Shown here: positions 50,967 to 60,782 of the stretch, piece after piece
Layout: each line of letters begins with the position of its first letter
How positions within the stretch are numbered: position 1 is the stretch's first letter
Assembly (NCBI RefSeq): GCF_036416795.1
Contig: NZ_CP143867.1
Span: forward strand, 4,952,001-5,016,000
From: Bacteroides sp. MSB163
GTDB lineage: Bacteria > Bacteroidota > Bacteroidia > Bacteroidales > Bacteroidaceae
Length of the DNA: 64,000 nucleotides
Direction: 5' to 3'
Translations under genes and position numbers: made by a program
Notes under the pieces: generated by a model
Database searches by the model: none
Seen by the model: only the letters and a program-made list of their open reading frames with translations
What the model was told of the DNA's origin: nothing

Positions 50967-50996
50967 CTTGATTATAAGATATTTATATTACCTTTG
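50967..50996 (+). promoter_or_regulatory. Promoter of the aminotransferase gene
   Basis: CTTG at 50967-50970, an 18-base spacer and TACCTTTG at 50989-50996. Start near 51003, which leaves only the ATG at 51016 or 51052 as the start of the coding region. Confidence 0.6.
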
Positions 50997-51051
50997 TGTG
51001 GCAAAAAAAATTCGAATGACAAATCAAAATCAATTAAAAGCGAGAAAAACC

Positions 51052-52365
51052 ATGAGAAATACTCCTATTGAACGTAAACTGATTGACGAAACCATCGAAA
51101 CATTTCAGATTGCAGACTTTGGAAAAGCAACCATCCGCGAAGTAAAGGCGATTGCCGCCAAGGCAGAAGCTGAATCTGGTATAGAATTTATAAAAATGGA
51201 AATGGGTGTGCCGGGACTTCCCCCTTCGGCTGTAGGTGTAAAAGCTGAAATAGAAGCTCTGCAAAAAGGAATTGCCAGTCTTTATCCTGACATCAACGGA
51301 TTGCCTGCACTGAAAGAAGAAGCTTCACGTTTTATAAAAGCATTTATTAATGTAGATTTGCAACCGGAAGGTTGTGTACCTGTTACCGGCTCCATGCAAG
51401 GCACCTTTGCTTCGTTCCTCACTTGCAGTCAATGTGACGAAAAGAAAGATACGATATTGTTTATTGACCCGGGATTTCCCGTACAGAAGCAACAGCTAGT
51501 CGTTATGGGACAAAAGTTCGAGACTTTCGATGTATATGATTTCCGCGGCGACAAATTGAAGGAGAAACTGGAAAGTTACCTCAAGAAAGGGAATATCTCC
51601 GCTATCGTCTATTCCAACCCGAACAATCCCAGCTGGATTTGCCTGAAAGAAGAAGAGCTACGTATCATCGGAGAACTTGCTACGCAATATGATGTTATTG
51701 TTCTGGAAGATCTGGCTTACTTCGCTATGGACTTCCGGCAAGATTTGAGCAAACCATTCCAAGCACCTTATCAACCATCAGTGGCACATTATACGGACAA
51801 CTATGTATTGCTTATTTCCGGCTCTAAAGCATTCAGCTATGCCGGACAGCGTATCGGTGTCAGCTGCATTTCAAACAAGCTCTATCACCGCTCTTATCCC
51901 GGATTGACAAAACGCTATGGTGGCGGTACATTCGGTACAGTATTCATTCACCGTGTACTCTACGCCCTCTCCTCCGGTACGAGTCATTCGGCACAATACG
52001 CGCTTGCCGCCATGCTGAAGGCTGCTAACGAAGGACGGTACAACTTCCTTGACGAAGTGAAAATATACGGTGAACGCGCTCACAAACTGAAAGAGATTTT
52101 CCTGCGCCACGGTTTTCATCTGGTATATGACAATGACCTTGGTAATCCCGTAGCCGACGGCTTCTACTTTACTATCGGTTATCCGGGGATGACCAGCGGC
52201 GAACTGGCTAAGGAATTGATGTACTATGGTGTCAGCGCCATATCACTGATTACCACTGGTAGCCATCAGGAAGGTTTGCGTGCCTGTACTTCATTCATCC
52301 AGGATCACCAATATGCACAATTAGAAGAACGGATGGCGATCTTTGCAGAAAACCATCCGGTATAA
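51052..52365 (+). CDS. PLP-dependent aminotransferase class I/II
   Basis: A PLP enzyme of about 437 residues that transfers amino groups between amino acids and keto acids. The aminotransferase fold is visible: GVPGLPPSAVGVKAEI, FLDP-type stretch LFIDPGFPVQ, YSNPNNPSWICL (substrate/PLP loop), the acidic PLP residue in VLEDLAYFAM, and the PLP lysine in SGSKAFSYAGQRIG. The ATG at 51052 follows a GAGAAAAACC region. An alternative start at 51016 would leave a very short leader. Substrate is not readable. The gene is convergent with the SusD-like gene and stands alone. Confidence 0.85.
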   Translation: MRNTPIERKLIDETIETFQIADFGKATIREVKAIAAKAEAESGIEFIKMEMGVPGLPPSAVGVKAEIEALQKGIASLYPDINGLPALKEEASRFIKAFINVDLQPEGCVPVTGSMQGTFASFLTCSQCDEKKDTILFIDPGFPVQKQQLVVMGQKFETFDVYDFRGDKLKEKLESYLKKGNISAIVYSNPNNPSWICLKEEELRIIGELATQYDVIVLEDLAYFAMDFRQDLSKPFQAPYQPSVAHYTDNYVLLISGSKAFSYAGQRIGVSCISNKLYHRSYPGLTKRYGGGTFGTVFIHRVLYALSSGTSHSAQYALAAMLKAANEGRYNFLDEVKIYGERAHKLKEIFLRHGFHLVYDNDLGNPVADGFYFTIGYPGMTSGELAKELMYYGVSAISLITTGSHQEGLRACTSFIQDHQYAQLEERMAIFAENHPV

Positions 52366-52383
52366 TAGAATAAAAGAAAAAAC

Positions 52384-53964
52384 TTACCAATTAGTGCCGG
52401 TATCCCACCACAAACGGGTACCGGCATTATCATCTCCTCCCAAAGCTTTCACCAATGCACGGTATTGTTCCGGATTTTCCGTTTGTAATCCTCCGGGAAA
52501 GTTTAAACGGCGAATCATTATTTCCGTATCAACGCAGCCATCCTTACTATGATTGAAACGAACAGGAAAAAGACGTGGATATCCGGTTCTGCGCTGTTCC
52601 GCCCAGGCTTCACATCCTTCAGGAAACATTGCCAGCCATTTCTGCGTAATGATCTTCTCCAACTTCGCATCCCGGTCAGCTGTTTCAATCCACTTCGGTG
52701 AGACTTTACAATAGGCTTTTATATTATTGTCAGCATCAAATGTATCTACAAAATCAATTGGCAATTTATCACTATTCAAATACGAATCAGTCTGCATGAT
52801 ACCATACTGATGCAGGGAGGAAGTAATTCCTTTTTCATAGCATGTACCGGCATCTTCACTCGTCCAGTTTCTCAAAGCGGCTTCGGCACGCAGAAACCAT
52901 ACCTCAGCAGCAGTCATAAGAACCGCATCCGTTGACTGAGTAGTCTTCAGTTTCGACAGACCCATATAATTGCTGTGAGAGAAGCAAGTCCCTTGCCGGA
53001 TTCCACGATACTGTCCTTTAAACGACTCATCCTGACATGTGGTAAAAAAGACTGTACGCCGAGGATCTTCATAACCGTTCATGATAGACTCCATCGGAGC
53101 GCTCATATAAGTTTCATTCCACACCAGATTGAGTTCTCCCAACGGATTGGTATACCCTTTCTTTGTAGATACCGCCACCGGTTCATTTTCCGCTTCCAAC
53201 GTTCCATATTCATTATTAAAAGCTTTCAGGAACTCTGAACGGGCTTTCTCTCTATCCACTGTAGCTATTCGCATCGCAAGCCGCATTCTCAACGAATTGG
53301 CAAACCTTATCCACGAAATGTATTCGCCATCCATCAATATATCAAAACGGGAAAACTCAGCTGCTCCCGGATTTGACCCCACATAACCGGTAAGGGTACT
53401 CACAGCCGTATCTAATTCACAAAAGAACTCTTTATAAACCGCTTCTTGTGTATCAGGCATATATTCTGCGTTAGGGTCAGCAAACCGTGAATAAATGATA
53501 GGACCATAGTAATCCGTAACGCGATGCATCACTTCCACTTTCAGAATTTTGGTGACTCCGAAGAAACCGGGATGCTTCTCACGCGTTGCATTCTCCGACT
53601 GGTATATCTGTGGAAAAATATACGAGTAGGTATGTCCCCACATTGCACTGTTCCAACCATCTTGCAAATTATAGTCCGAATTATGGCTACCTCCATTCAA
53701 TGGTTTTCCATCATGCATATATCCACTGAACATGTCTGCATTCAGGTTCTGCGTCAACTGGAAAGGCCAGTTCTTACCCTTTCCATAATCATAATTGAAG
53801 TAAATGCCCTGCTGAATCACTCCCAGACGAATACCATGTTCATTATAATCAATCTGCAAATCTTCATCCGTAATTCCAGATAAATCCGTATTGATATCCT
53901 TAAAGTCACCCGTGCAAGAAGCCAGAACTAACAGAGCACCGAATATCCAACTATATCTTTTCAT
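52384..53964 (-). CDS. SusD-like outer-membrane glycan/nutrient-binding lipoprotein
   Basis: A 526-residue lipoprotein with a lipobox (LLVLASCTG, Cys near residue 16) that sits on the cell surface and hands ligands to the SusC-type pore. The sequence fits the SusD-like family with TPR-type helices: KILKVEVMHRVTDYYGPIIYSR, FANSLRMRLAMRIATVD, and VLMTAAEVWFLRAEAALR. The frame could open at 53985, but that overlaps the SusC stop; the ATG at 53964 gives the signal peptide. It is paired with SusC upstream. No glycoside hydrolase is linked to the pair, so the ligand may be a peptide or simple compound. The family also includes RagB-type peptide binders. Confidence 0.85.
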   Translation of the reverse strand: MKRYSWIFGALLVLASCTGDFKDINTDLSGITDEDLQIDYNEHGIRLGVIQQGIYFNYDYGKGKNWPFQLTQNLNADMFSGYMHDGKPLNGGSHNSDYNLQDGWNSAMWGHTYSYIFPQIYQSENATREKHPGFFGVTKILKVEVMHRVTDYYGPIIYSRFADPNAEYMPDTQEAVYKEFFCELDTAVSTLTGYVGSNPGAAEFSRFDILMDGEYISWIRFANSLRMRLAMRIATVDREKARSEFLKAFNNEYGTLEAENEPVAVSTKKGYTNPLGELNLVWNETYMSAPMESIMNGYEDPRRTVFFTTCQDESFKGQYRGIRQGTCFSHSNYMGLSKLKTTQSTDAVLMTAAEVWFLRAEAALRNWTSEDAGTCYEKGITSSLHQYGIMQTDSYLNSDKLPIDFVDTFDADNNIKAYCKVSPKWIETADRDAKLEKIITQKWLAMFPEGCEAWAEQRRTGYPRLFPVRFNHSKDGCVDTEIMIRRLNFPGGLQTENPEQYRALVKALGGDDNAGTRLWWDTGTNW

Positions 53965-53984
53965 ATCAATCCTCCCCTCTCCCA

Positions 53985-56900
53985 TTAAAATTCACACTTC
54001 AATGAAAAGCCCCAACTGCGCGTTGTTGGCATCCCATACACATCAATACCTTGATTATCATTACCGGTAGATAATACCAGATCCGGATCAAAAGGTGCCT
54101 TCTTATAAAGGAAAAACAAATTGCGGGCTATAAAAGATACCTGCGCTTTCTTCAGGACTTTAGTTTTTTCCATCCAGGAAGCAGGCAACTGATAAGACAA
54201 TGAAAGTTCTCTCAACCGGATGTTGGTCGCATCATACATATAATATTCCGTTGTCCCTGCGCGTCCGCCTACAATCTTATAGAATCCCTTCACGTTCTCT
54301 ATCCGCTGCCCCTCCAGCATAACATAACCATCATCACGGGCTTTTCCGGTAATTTCCGATACACCATACAAGTCCATATCTGCCTGAGTTTGCGAAAGCA
54401 CCTTACCGCCGTAACGACAATCTACCAGGAAATAGAGAGACAAGTCCTTATAAGAAAGCGTATGATTCCATCCCAGCTGGAACTTCGGATTGGAGTTTCC
54501 AACTTTTACCGTATTCCCGTCACCTTCTACTTTTGGCAATCCTGCATTATTCCCTTCCGTCTCATAAACAATATTACCGGAAGCATCTCTGACAAAAGCT
54601 TTTCCATAAATGTCGCCAATCGATCCGCCTTTTATCAGTTTCATGGCATAGCTGGAAGAGAAACTGGTGGGACCATAAACAAATTCTTTCAAATCTTCAT
54701 GCAAAGCAACTATTTTGTTCCTGTTAGAAGCAAAATTAAGAGTAGTACTCCACATAAAATCTTTTGCCATCACAGGAGTAGCGTCCAATGCGATTTCCCA
54801 TCCCTGATTCTGAATGTTACCGGCATTCACATAGCGGTAAGCATATTTGTCACCCGCCAGCGTAGGCAATTTAAAAAACTGGTTATGAGTATTTGTTCTA
54901 TAGAAAGTGATATTAAACCCGATACGGCTATTCAGAAAACGTCCTTCCGCACCAATTTCCCACGAATAATTCATCTCCGGTTCCATTTCCTTGAAAGGTG
55001 CCGCATCATTCGCCAGATATTCACCACCGGCAGTGATATGGGAAACGGAATTCGTAATATACAAAGGAATATCATTTCCCACCATACTATAAGCTGCACG
55101 CACCTTTGCATACGACACCCATTCAGGTAAAGTCAGCAGACGACTTAGGATCAACGAAGTACCAACTGAAGGATAAAAATATCCCCTGCCTTCGTGCTTG
55201 GTATGTGATAAAGTGGAAGACCAGTCATTACGGGCCGTCAAATCTATATAGGCACTCTCTTTATAACCCACCTGCGCCGTAGCAAACAGCGATTGCAGCT
55301 GGCGGTGTGAATCAATTTTCTGATCAAGAGCTGCTGAACCGTTCATTATAATATTTGCCAGAGTGAATACATTGGCATAGTACAAAGAAGCTGTTTTGGA
55401 ATCATAACGGGTAGAATTAGTAGTCTTATCAGTAATACTTCCCCCCAATGCACCATTTACTGAGAAATAGCCCCATTTCTTCTTCACCATAAGCATCAGG
55501 TCACCATAAAACTGGAGATCCTGATAATCCATTTCCAGGTAACGTCCGTTAGCACCGGCTAACGCCGGAGCTGTAGAAGCATAAAATTTCTGACGGACTT
55601 TATCGTCAATGCAATCCACATTGCCACGGGCCTGTACCGTCAACCAGTCATTTACTTGCAAGTTTGCCGATAAGGAGACAATGGCATGCATACGCACTTC
55701 TTTAGTTTGTATGCGGTTCGTTATCCAATACGGATTCTGCTCAAAATCTTCATAGGAAGTATGCCAGTTCTGTATATTCAGATTTCTACTTTCATCGTAC
55801 ACTTCGAAATTATCCCTATAATACGACAAGTCCTCTCCACGGGGGAACCGATAAAGTCCCACTAACGGATTCATATAAAATCCGCCAACTGTCGGCTTGT
55901 TTTTAGATACCTGTCGCATCAGGTTCACATTACCATCCAGTTTCAAACGATTATTGAACATCACAGAAGTTTCCCTGAATGTAATATTATGCTTGGATAA
56001 GCGATTTTTATCAATAATCCCTTTACCGGTAGTATTGGCATATGAAAAATAATTCTGCAATTTCTCATTGCCATGACTTACGGATACGGAAGTAATGGAA
56101 GTCACTCCGGTAGAGAAGAAATCATTCAAATTATCGTATTTCGGCAAGTCTTTTCGTTCCCCCCAACTATCTACCCCATCACTTACTCCATAACGACTTT
56201 GCATTTCGGGTAAAGAAGATGCTTTATCGAACATCAGACTGGTAGAAAATGATATGCTCCGTTGTCCTTGTGATTTACCTTTCTTGGTCGTAATCAAGAT
56301 CACACCGTTACCTGCCTGGCTACCATAAAGTGCCGCTGCAGGAGCCCCTTTCAGAATACTTATGCTTTCTATATCCTCCGAGTTTAAGTTTGAGATACCG
56401 TCACCGCCATCGCGGTTACCTGCATTAGCAGTTCCGCCAATGGCACTGAAAGCCTGTTCCGAAGTTGAATTTAACATAGGAACACCGTCAATTACATAAA
56501 GAGGTTGGTTCTCCCCGGCTACCGAGCGGATTCCGCGAATGTTTACTTTAGCGGAAGCACCCAGTCCCGATGATACCTGATTAACCTGCACACCGGCAGC
56601 CTTACCGGTCAATGAAGTTATCAGATTGGGCATTTTAACCCGTGTCAGTTCTTCACTTTTCACCTGGCTCATTGCATAGGAAAGAGAGTGCTCCTTCTTT
56701 TCGATACCCAATGCAGTCACAACTATTTTATCCAGTTCCACCGCATCTTCCTCTAATACAATATCCAGAAATGTATATCCTTTTACGCTTATCTCCCGCG
56801 TCTTATATCCCATAAAAGAGAATCTCAGCACCGCATCATCAGCAACCGTCAGTGCAAATTTGCCTTCCAAATCCGTCACTCCACCATTCGAAGTACCTTT

Positions 56901-57092
56901 TTCCAACACTGTAGCTCCCGGTAAAGGCACACCGTCTCCATCTACAACACGCCCCATTATACTTTTCCGGGCGATAAGTACTTCAAGCCGATGGTTCACA
57001 TCGTCCGCAACAAAAGCACAACAAGAACTACTATACGAAAAAAAACAACCAAAAACAAAAAAACAGATATAATTATAGATAGTCAATTTCAT
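53985..57092 (-). CDS. SusC/RagA-like TonB-linked outer-membrane transporter
   Basis: A 1035-residue receptor. After a signal-like hydrophobic start (YNYICFFVFGCFFSYSSSC), a carboxypeptidase-like domain (SIMGRVVDGDGVPLPGATVL) leads to the plug, with VNIRGIRSVAGENQPLYVIDGVP and SISILKGAPAAALYGSQAGNG, and a large beta barrel. The last residues (TRSWGFSLKCEF) form the C-terminal strand with aromatic ending. There is no STN domain, so it should not signal to an anti-sigma factor. It forms a pair with the SusD-like gene (21-base gap), without nearby enzymes or regulators. A TACTTTTG -7 box is at 57120-57127. Confidence 0.9.
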   Translation of the reverse strand: MKLTIYNYICFFVFGCFFSYSSSCCAFVADDVNHRLEVLIARKSIMGRVVDGDGVPLPGATVLEKGTSNGGVTDLEGKFALTVADDAVLRFSFMGYKTREISVKGYTFLDIVLEEDAVELDKIVVTALGIEKKEHSLSYAMSQVKSEELTRVKMPNLITSLTGKAAGVQVNQVSSGLGASAKVNIRGIRSVAGENQPLYVIDGVPMLNSTSEQAFSAIGGTANAGNRDGGDGISNLNSEDIESISILKGAPAAALYGSQAGNGVILITTKKGKSQGQRSISFSTSLMFDKASSLPEMQSRYGVSDGVDSWGERKDLPKYDNLNDFFSTGVTSITSVSVSHGNEKLQNYFSYANTTGKGIIDKNRLSKHNITFRETSVMFNNRLKLDGNVNLMRQVSKNKPTVGGFYMNPLVGLYRFPRGEDLSYYRDNFEVYDESRNLNIQNWHTSYEDFEQNPYWITNRIQTKEVRMHAIVSLSANLQVNDWLTVQARGNVDCIDDKVRQKFYASTAPALAGANGRYLEMDYQDLQFYGDLMLMVKKKWGYFSVNGALGGSITDKTTNSTRYDSKTASLYYANVFTLANIIMNGSAALDQKIDSHRQLQSLFATAQVGYKESAYIDLTARNDWSSTLSHTKHEGRGYFYPSVGTSLILSRLLTLPEWVSYAKVRAAYSMVGNDIPLYITNSVSHITAGGEYLANDAAPFKEMEPEMNYSWEIGAEGRFLNSRIGFNITFYRTNTHNQFFKLPTLAGDKYAYRYVNAGNIQNQGWEIALDATPVMAKDFMWSTTLNFASNRNKIVALHEDLKEFVYGPTSFSSSYAMKLIKGGSIGDIYGKAFVRDASGNIVYETEGNNAGLPKVEGDGNTVKVGNSNPKFQLGWNHTLSYKDLSLYFLVDCRYGGKVLSQTQADMDLYGVSEITGKARDDGYVMLEGQRIENVKGFYKIVGGRAGTTEYYMYDATNIRLRELSLSYQLPASWMEKTKVLKKAQVSFIARNLFFLYKKAPFDPDLVLSTGNDNQGIDVYGMPTTRSWGFSLKCEF

Positions 57093-57119
57093 GATTTACA
57101 ATAAAGAGATAACAATTTG

Positions 57120-57127
57120 CAAAAGTA
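57120..57127 (-). promoter_or_regulatory. -7 box of the SusC/SusD pair
   Basis: The minus strand reads TACTTTTG, fitting TAnnTTTG, with a T-rich GTTTT at the -33 position. The ATG lies 28 bases downstream. Confidence 0.6.
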
Positions 57128-57236
57128 ACCAATTTCTCTCTAATAAAAACCTGTTATATAACATATATAAAAACTCTATCAGTGAAAAAAGAGAAATAAT
57201 ATTTGTTTTTAAAGGATTTGTCTGTATATTAGTGGC

Positions 57237-57830
57237 ATGGATACTAACACAGACATATTCAAAATTGAAACGAACCACGTATTACCTTCACGTGGAAAAG
57301 TACTGATATCCGAACCTTTCCTCTATGACGAGATGTTCGGACGTTCTATTATCTTGCTGGTAGACCATACGCTGGATGGTACAATGGGATTGGTGCTGAA
57401 CAAACCTCTCCCGTTATATCTCAACGACGTATTGAAAGAATTCAAAAATGTGGAAAATATACCTATTTATAAAGGCGGCCCGTTATGTACCGATACGCTG
57501 TTTTACCTTCATACACTAAAAGGTGTAGAAGATTCTCTGCAAATAGGAAAAGGATTCTATCTGAACGGAGATTTTGATGCCATCCGCCGTTATATTTTGG
57601 AAGGCAATGACATCACCGGAAAGATACGCTTCTTCTTGGGATATTCAGGCTGGGAACATGACCAGCTATGTCAGGAAATTAAAGAAAACACTTGGCTGAT
57701 AGGATCGACAAACATCGCTTCCCTTATGGATGAAAAGGGAAGCGCAGAACTTTGGAAAAATGTTTTGGGAGAACTGGGAGGCAAATATCAAACATGGTCA
57801 CGCTTCCCGCAGATACCCACATTGAACTAA
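57237..57830 (+). CDS. YqgE/AlgH family protein
   Basis: A 197-residue soluble protein. It has the family start PSRGKVLISEPFLYDEMFGRS, the central DGTMGLVLNKPLPLYLNDVL and IPIYKGGPLCTDTLFYLHTL, and the end FLGYSGWEHDQLCQEIKENTW. The fold is known from structures but the biochemical role is not, although AlgH affects exopolysaccharide and iron-related phenotypes in Pseudomonas. It overlaps the convergent GNAT gene by four bases at its end (57827-57830). It is divergent from the SusC gene. Confidence 0.92.
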   Translation: MDTNTDIFKIETNHVLPSRGKVLISEPFLYDEMFGRSIILLVDHTLDGTMGLVLNKPLPLYLNDVLKEFKNVENIPIYKGGPLCTDTLFYLHTLKGVEDSLQIGKGFYLNGDFDAIRRYILEGNDITGKIRFFLGYSGWEHDQLCQEIKENTWLIGSTNIASLMDEKGSAELWKNVLGELGGKYQTWSRFPQIPTLN

Positions 57831-58360
57831 TCAGCCCGGATGCACTGCAATAATGCAACATCTTTGAAATAACCTTCTACACACAGCCAATCTTTTAACA
57901 ACCCACACTGAACAAAGCCGCAAGAGGCGAACAAACGCATGCTCGCCTCATTATCCGTGGCAATATGAACAACCAACTGTTTCATACGCAGAAAGTCGAA
58001 AGCATAGTCACAAAGTAGCGTCAATGCATCTTTGGCATAGCCTGCACCACGAAACTCTTTCCGGATAACGATACCCACTTCTCCGCGTGCATGCATCGGA
58101 GAAAAGTCTGTAATATCAATCGTTCCTATCGTAGCATGATCTTCAAGGCGCACCACCATCATACGTAGCTGCTTATCGGAAAACATATCGCATTGTGAAT
58201 TCTCCATATATTGCTTCATCACATAGCGTGAATAGGGTACGGTGAAGTTACTGATATCCCACTGTTGCGGATCGTTTTCCATTTCACAAATCAGTTCCAG
58301 ATCCTCCGGTTCCATAGCACGAAGGCGAATACGTTCGTTTACAAAATAAATATGTTTCAT
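57827..58360 (-). CDS. GNAT family N-acetyltransferase (RimJ/RimL type)
   Basis: A 177-residue acetyltransferase. The N-terminus (NERIRLRAMEPEDLELICEME) and motif A (VGIVIRKEFRGAGYAKDALT, with the RGAGYA acetyl-CoA loop) plus VVHIATDNEASMRLFASCGF are typical of the RimJ/RimL-like GNAT_3 group, often acting on N-terminal amines or small molecules. The ATG at 58360 is taken because an upstream frame start at 58375 overlaps the glycosyltransferase stop. It is the last gene of the recR-to-GNAT run. The substrate is unknown. Confidence 0.85.
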   Translation of the reverse strand: MKHIYFVNERIRLRAMEPEDLELICEMENDPQQWDISNFTVPYSRYVMKQYMENSQCDMFSDKQLRMMVVRLEDHATIGTIDITDFSPMHARGEVGIVIRKEFRGAGYAKDALTLLCDYAFDFLRMKQLVVHIATDNEASMRLFASCGFVQCGLLKDWLCVEGYFKDVALLQCIRAD

Positions 58361-58362
58361 GA

Positions 58363-59571
58363 TCAGAGATAACATTTTTCGGGAGTCACCAGTACGCGAC
58401 TTTCCGGATTATAAATTCCGAGACGCAATCCCATTTTCCGATGGCGGGACAGCAAGCGGATAATTGTAGAAAAAGAAAAGGCACGGCAATCATACACCAC
58501 ATGCGTGAAACCTTTCAGCGAAATGAATGGACTGGCATGTCCATCAGCGGCAGATGCTTCGTTCGCTACAACGAAATGATGCTTTCCGATCAGCCCGTTA
58601 CGTTTGAAAAGTCCACGCAAACTATGAATAGTGGCTTCTTCACCGAAAACAAGAAAACGAGGGAAAGCTTGTCCTTTAAGGAAGGGAACTTTCGCTTTTT
58701 TCCCCGGGAAACTGAATATACGTCTCAAAGAAAGCATCAGCAAACGAATATACATCTGTAAATGGATACCGATCCGGACAATCCAATGCCCCAAGAGCCC
58801 ATAACGTTTACCATGCTTGCGAAAGAAAATATCCATTGCTCCACAAAATACACGCACATGGTGATAGGTATCTTTCGATGTACTTTCTCCCTTATAATGC
58901 AATATAGGATAAGGCAAGTAGTAATTTTCATATCCCGCCTCCTCAATCCGGCAGGACAAATCTATATCTTCACCATACATAAAGAAGTCTTCATCCAGTA
59001 ATCCGGATTTTTCCAATGCAGAACGGCGCAGCAACATGAATGCACCTGCCAATACTTCCACCCGGTGAATGGCATCCGCATCCAAGGCATTACAATAATA
59101 CCCGCCTAAACCTTTGGAACGGGGGAAAAGTTTTCCCAAGCCGGACAGTTTACCAAAAGTGGCTGCCAAAGTAGGATATCCACGCTTTGATTCCCGCAGA
59201 AAACGTCCGTCATCCGTCAGCATTTTCACACCGGCGGCTCCAGCACGGGGATGAGCGTCCATAAACAGAAGCGCTTCTTCCAAAGTCCGCTCCGGCAATA
59301 CTGTATCAGGATTCAGCAACAGCACGTATTCTCCCTTCGCTTGACGAATGGCCTGGTTGTTAGCACGGGCAAAACCAACATTCTCCTTATTATATATATA
59401 GGTAATACGCGGGAAGCGTTCGGTAAGGTATGCCTCCGAATCATCGACGGACGCATTATCCACTACAAAAATTTCGGCTGAAAGATTGTCAATAGCCTTG
59501 TATAAGGAACAGAGGCACTGTTCCAGATAATACTTTACATTGTAATTGACTATGACAACAGAGAATTTCAT
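58363..59571 (-). CDS. Glycosyltransferase family 2
   Basis: A 402-residue GT-A transferase. The N-terminus has VVIVNYNVKYYLEQCLCSLY, the DNASVDDSE nucleotide-binding loop, LLNPDTVLPERTLEEAL (DXD-like acidic site as NPDT) and the catalytic region FFMYGEDIDLSCRIEEAGY. The C-terminal 130 residues include membrane-interface stretches (LHMYIRLLMLSLRRIFSF). It resembles rhamnosyltransferase-like members. It is in the run with recR and two membrane/GNAT genes, not with the capsule locus. Its ATG overlaps the stop of the membrane gene by four bases. Confidence 0.88.
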   Translation of the reverse strand: MKFSVVIVNYNVKYYLEQCLCSLYKAIDNLSAEIFVVDNASVDDSEAYLTERFPRITYIYNKENVGFARANNQAIRQAKGEYVLLLNPDTVLPERTLEEALLFMDAHPRAGAAGVKMLTDDGRFLRESKRGYPTLAATFGKLSGLGKLFPRSKGLGGYYCNALDADAIHRVEVLAGAFMLLRRSALEKSGLLDEDFFMYGEDIDLSCRIEEAGYENYYLPYPILHYKGESTSKDTYHHVRVFCGAMDIFFRKHGKRYGLLGHWIVRIGIHLQMYIRLLMLSLRRIFSFPGKKAKVPFLKGQAFPRFLVFGEEATIHSLRGLFKRNGLIGKHHFVVANEASAADGHASPFISLKGFTHVVYDCRAFSFSTIIRLLSRHRKMGLRLGIYNPESRVLVTPEKCYL

Positions 59572-60026
59572 GCTTCCTCCTCTTTATTGATATGCAATTC
59601 TTTACGTAAGCGTCCTTCACCGGGCAAACAGAACAGCGAAGCCGTAAGAGCAATAAAAGCACAAAGCAAACCTTTATTACTCAATGTAAGATAATAAACT
59701 GCAAGGCCTACCCATACCGGCAGCGAAAGCAGAGCTACCCGAACTTTACTCCAGAAAGAATATAAACGTAAAGCTTCAGGCAAACTAACTTTATCAATCT
59801 TCCGCACCAGCACCCAGGCGAAAAGTTTCAGAGAAACCGGCACGCAAGCGGCAACCAGCAAAATAGACAACGTTTCTGCAAAATAAGTCGTACGGACATC
59901 AGCGGCATATATACCTACCCAATCTCCACCGGTTTCACCTACTATGATCCATATCACCGGCAGCAACCAGAAACTGATAAATATTACTTTTAAACGACTC
60001 GCAACGTGTTTTATCTGTTCTTCCAT
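59568..60026 (-). CDS. Hypothetical membrane protein, 152 aa
   Basis: I do not recognise a family. The protein has four hydrophobic segments: VIFISFWLLPVIWIIVGE, TLSILLVAACVPVSLKLFAW, VALLSLPVWVGLAVYYL, and GLLCAFIALTASLFCLP, with charged ends. It lies between recR (34-base gap) and the GT2 gene (4-base overlap) and is likely co-transcribed. A supporting role for the glycosyltransferase in the membrane is possible, but this is inference from position only. Confidence 0.75.
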   Translation of the reverse strand: MEEQIKHVASRLKVIFISFWLLPVIWIIVGETGGDWVGIYAADVRTTYFAETLSILLVAACVPVSLKLFAWVLVRKIDKVSLPEALRLYSFWSKVRVALLSLPVWVGLAVYYLTLSNKGLLCAFIALTASLFCLPGEGRLRKELHINKEEEA

Positions 60027-60059
60027 TCTCTTATAAACAATAAACTTAATAACAATAAT

Positions 60060-60677
60060 TTAATTCGTTCCCGTAAAAAGCGTCCGGTTTACAATACTAC
60101 GTCCCAGAGTGACTTCGTCCGCATATTCCAACTCATCGCCCACCGAAATGCCACGGGCAATCACACTTAGCTTTACCCCCATCTTTTCAAGCTTACGATA
60201 AATATAGAAGTTAGTTGTGTCACCTTCCATCGTAGTGCTGAGTGCCAGGATCACCTCCTTGATTACACCGGCAGCCACACGCCGCACAAGACTTTCTATC
60301 TGCAAGTCACCCGGACCTACCCCGTCCATTGGTGAAATAACACCACCCAAGACGTGATATAGTCCACGGAATTGTTGCGTCGCTTCTACCGCCATGACAT
60401 CGCGGATATTCTCTACAACACAAACCGTAGATGCATCCCGCTGCGGATTGGCACAAATACGGCAAGTTTCCGTATCTGAAATATTGTGGCAAACCTTGCA
60501 ATATTTCACTTCATGCTTCAGTGTAACAATAGCGTTACCAAAGGCTTCTACCACTGCCGTATCTTGTCTCAGAAGGTGTAGTACCAGGCGCATAGCCGTC
60601 TTCCGCCCCACTCCTGGCAGTTTGGCAAACTCGCTCACCGCCTTCTCCAATAATATCGAGGAAAATTGTCCGTTCAT
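60060..60677 (-). CDS. recR: Recombination mediator protein RecR
   Basis: A 205-residue protein that works with RecF/RecO to load RecA on gapped DNA. Visible features are the helix-hairpin-helix KLPGVGRKTAMRLVLHLL, the zinc-binding C-x2-C...C-x2-C region (CKVCHNISDTETCRICANP), the Toprim domain (CVVENIRDVMAVEAT, GVISPMDGVGPG) and the Walker-like end EVTLGRSIVNRTLF. Length is normal. A TATCTTTG -7 box at 60701-60708 precedes it. It heads a run with a membrane gene, a GT2 and a GNAT. Confidence 0.95.
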   Translation of the reverse strand: MNGQFSSILLEKAVSEFAKLPGVGRKTAMRLVLHLLRQDTAVVEAFGNAIVTLKHEVKYCKVCHNISDTETCRICANPQRDASTVCVVENIRDVMAVEATQQFRGLYHVLGGVISPMDGVGPGDLQIESLVRRVAAGVIKEVILALSTTMEGDTTNFYIYRKLEKMGVKLSVIARGISVGDELEYADEVTLGRSIVNRTLFTGTN

Positions 60678-60700
60678 ACTAAAAAATCAACTGTTGGCGG

Positions 60701-60708
60701 CAAAGATA
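60701..60708 (-). promoter_or_regulatory. -7 box of the recR run
   Basis: The minus strand reads TATCTTTG, fully consensus. It is 23 bases before the recR ATG and divergent from the engB -7 box at 60775-60782. Confidence 0.6.
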
Positions 60709-60774
60709 ATGCAAATTGAGTGCAGAACTTTCATGCAAGCATGAAAAAGTTATGCGAAATTTTGAAATAAGTAC

Positions 60775-60782
60775 TACCTTTG
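60775..60782 (+). promoter_or_regulatory. -7 box of the engB gene
   Basis: TACCTTTG matches the consensus. The start near 60789 excludes the upstream ATG at 60716 and supports the ATG at 60836. Confidence 0.6.
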
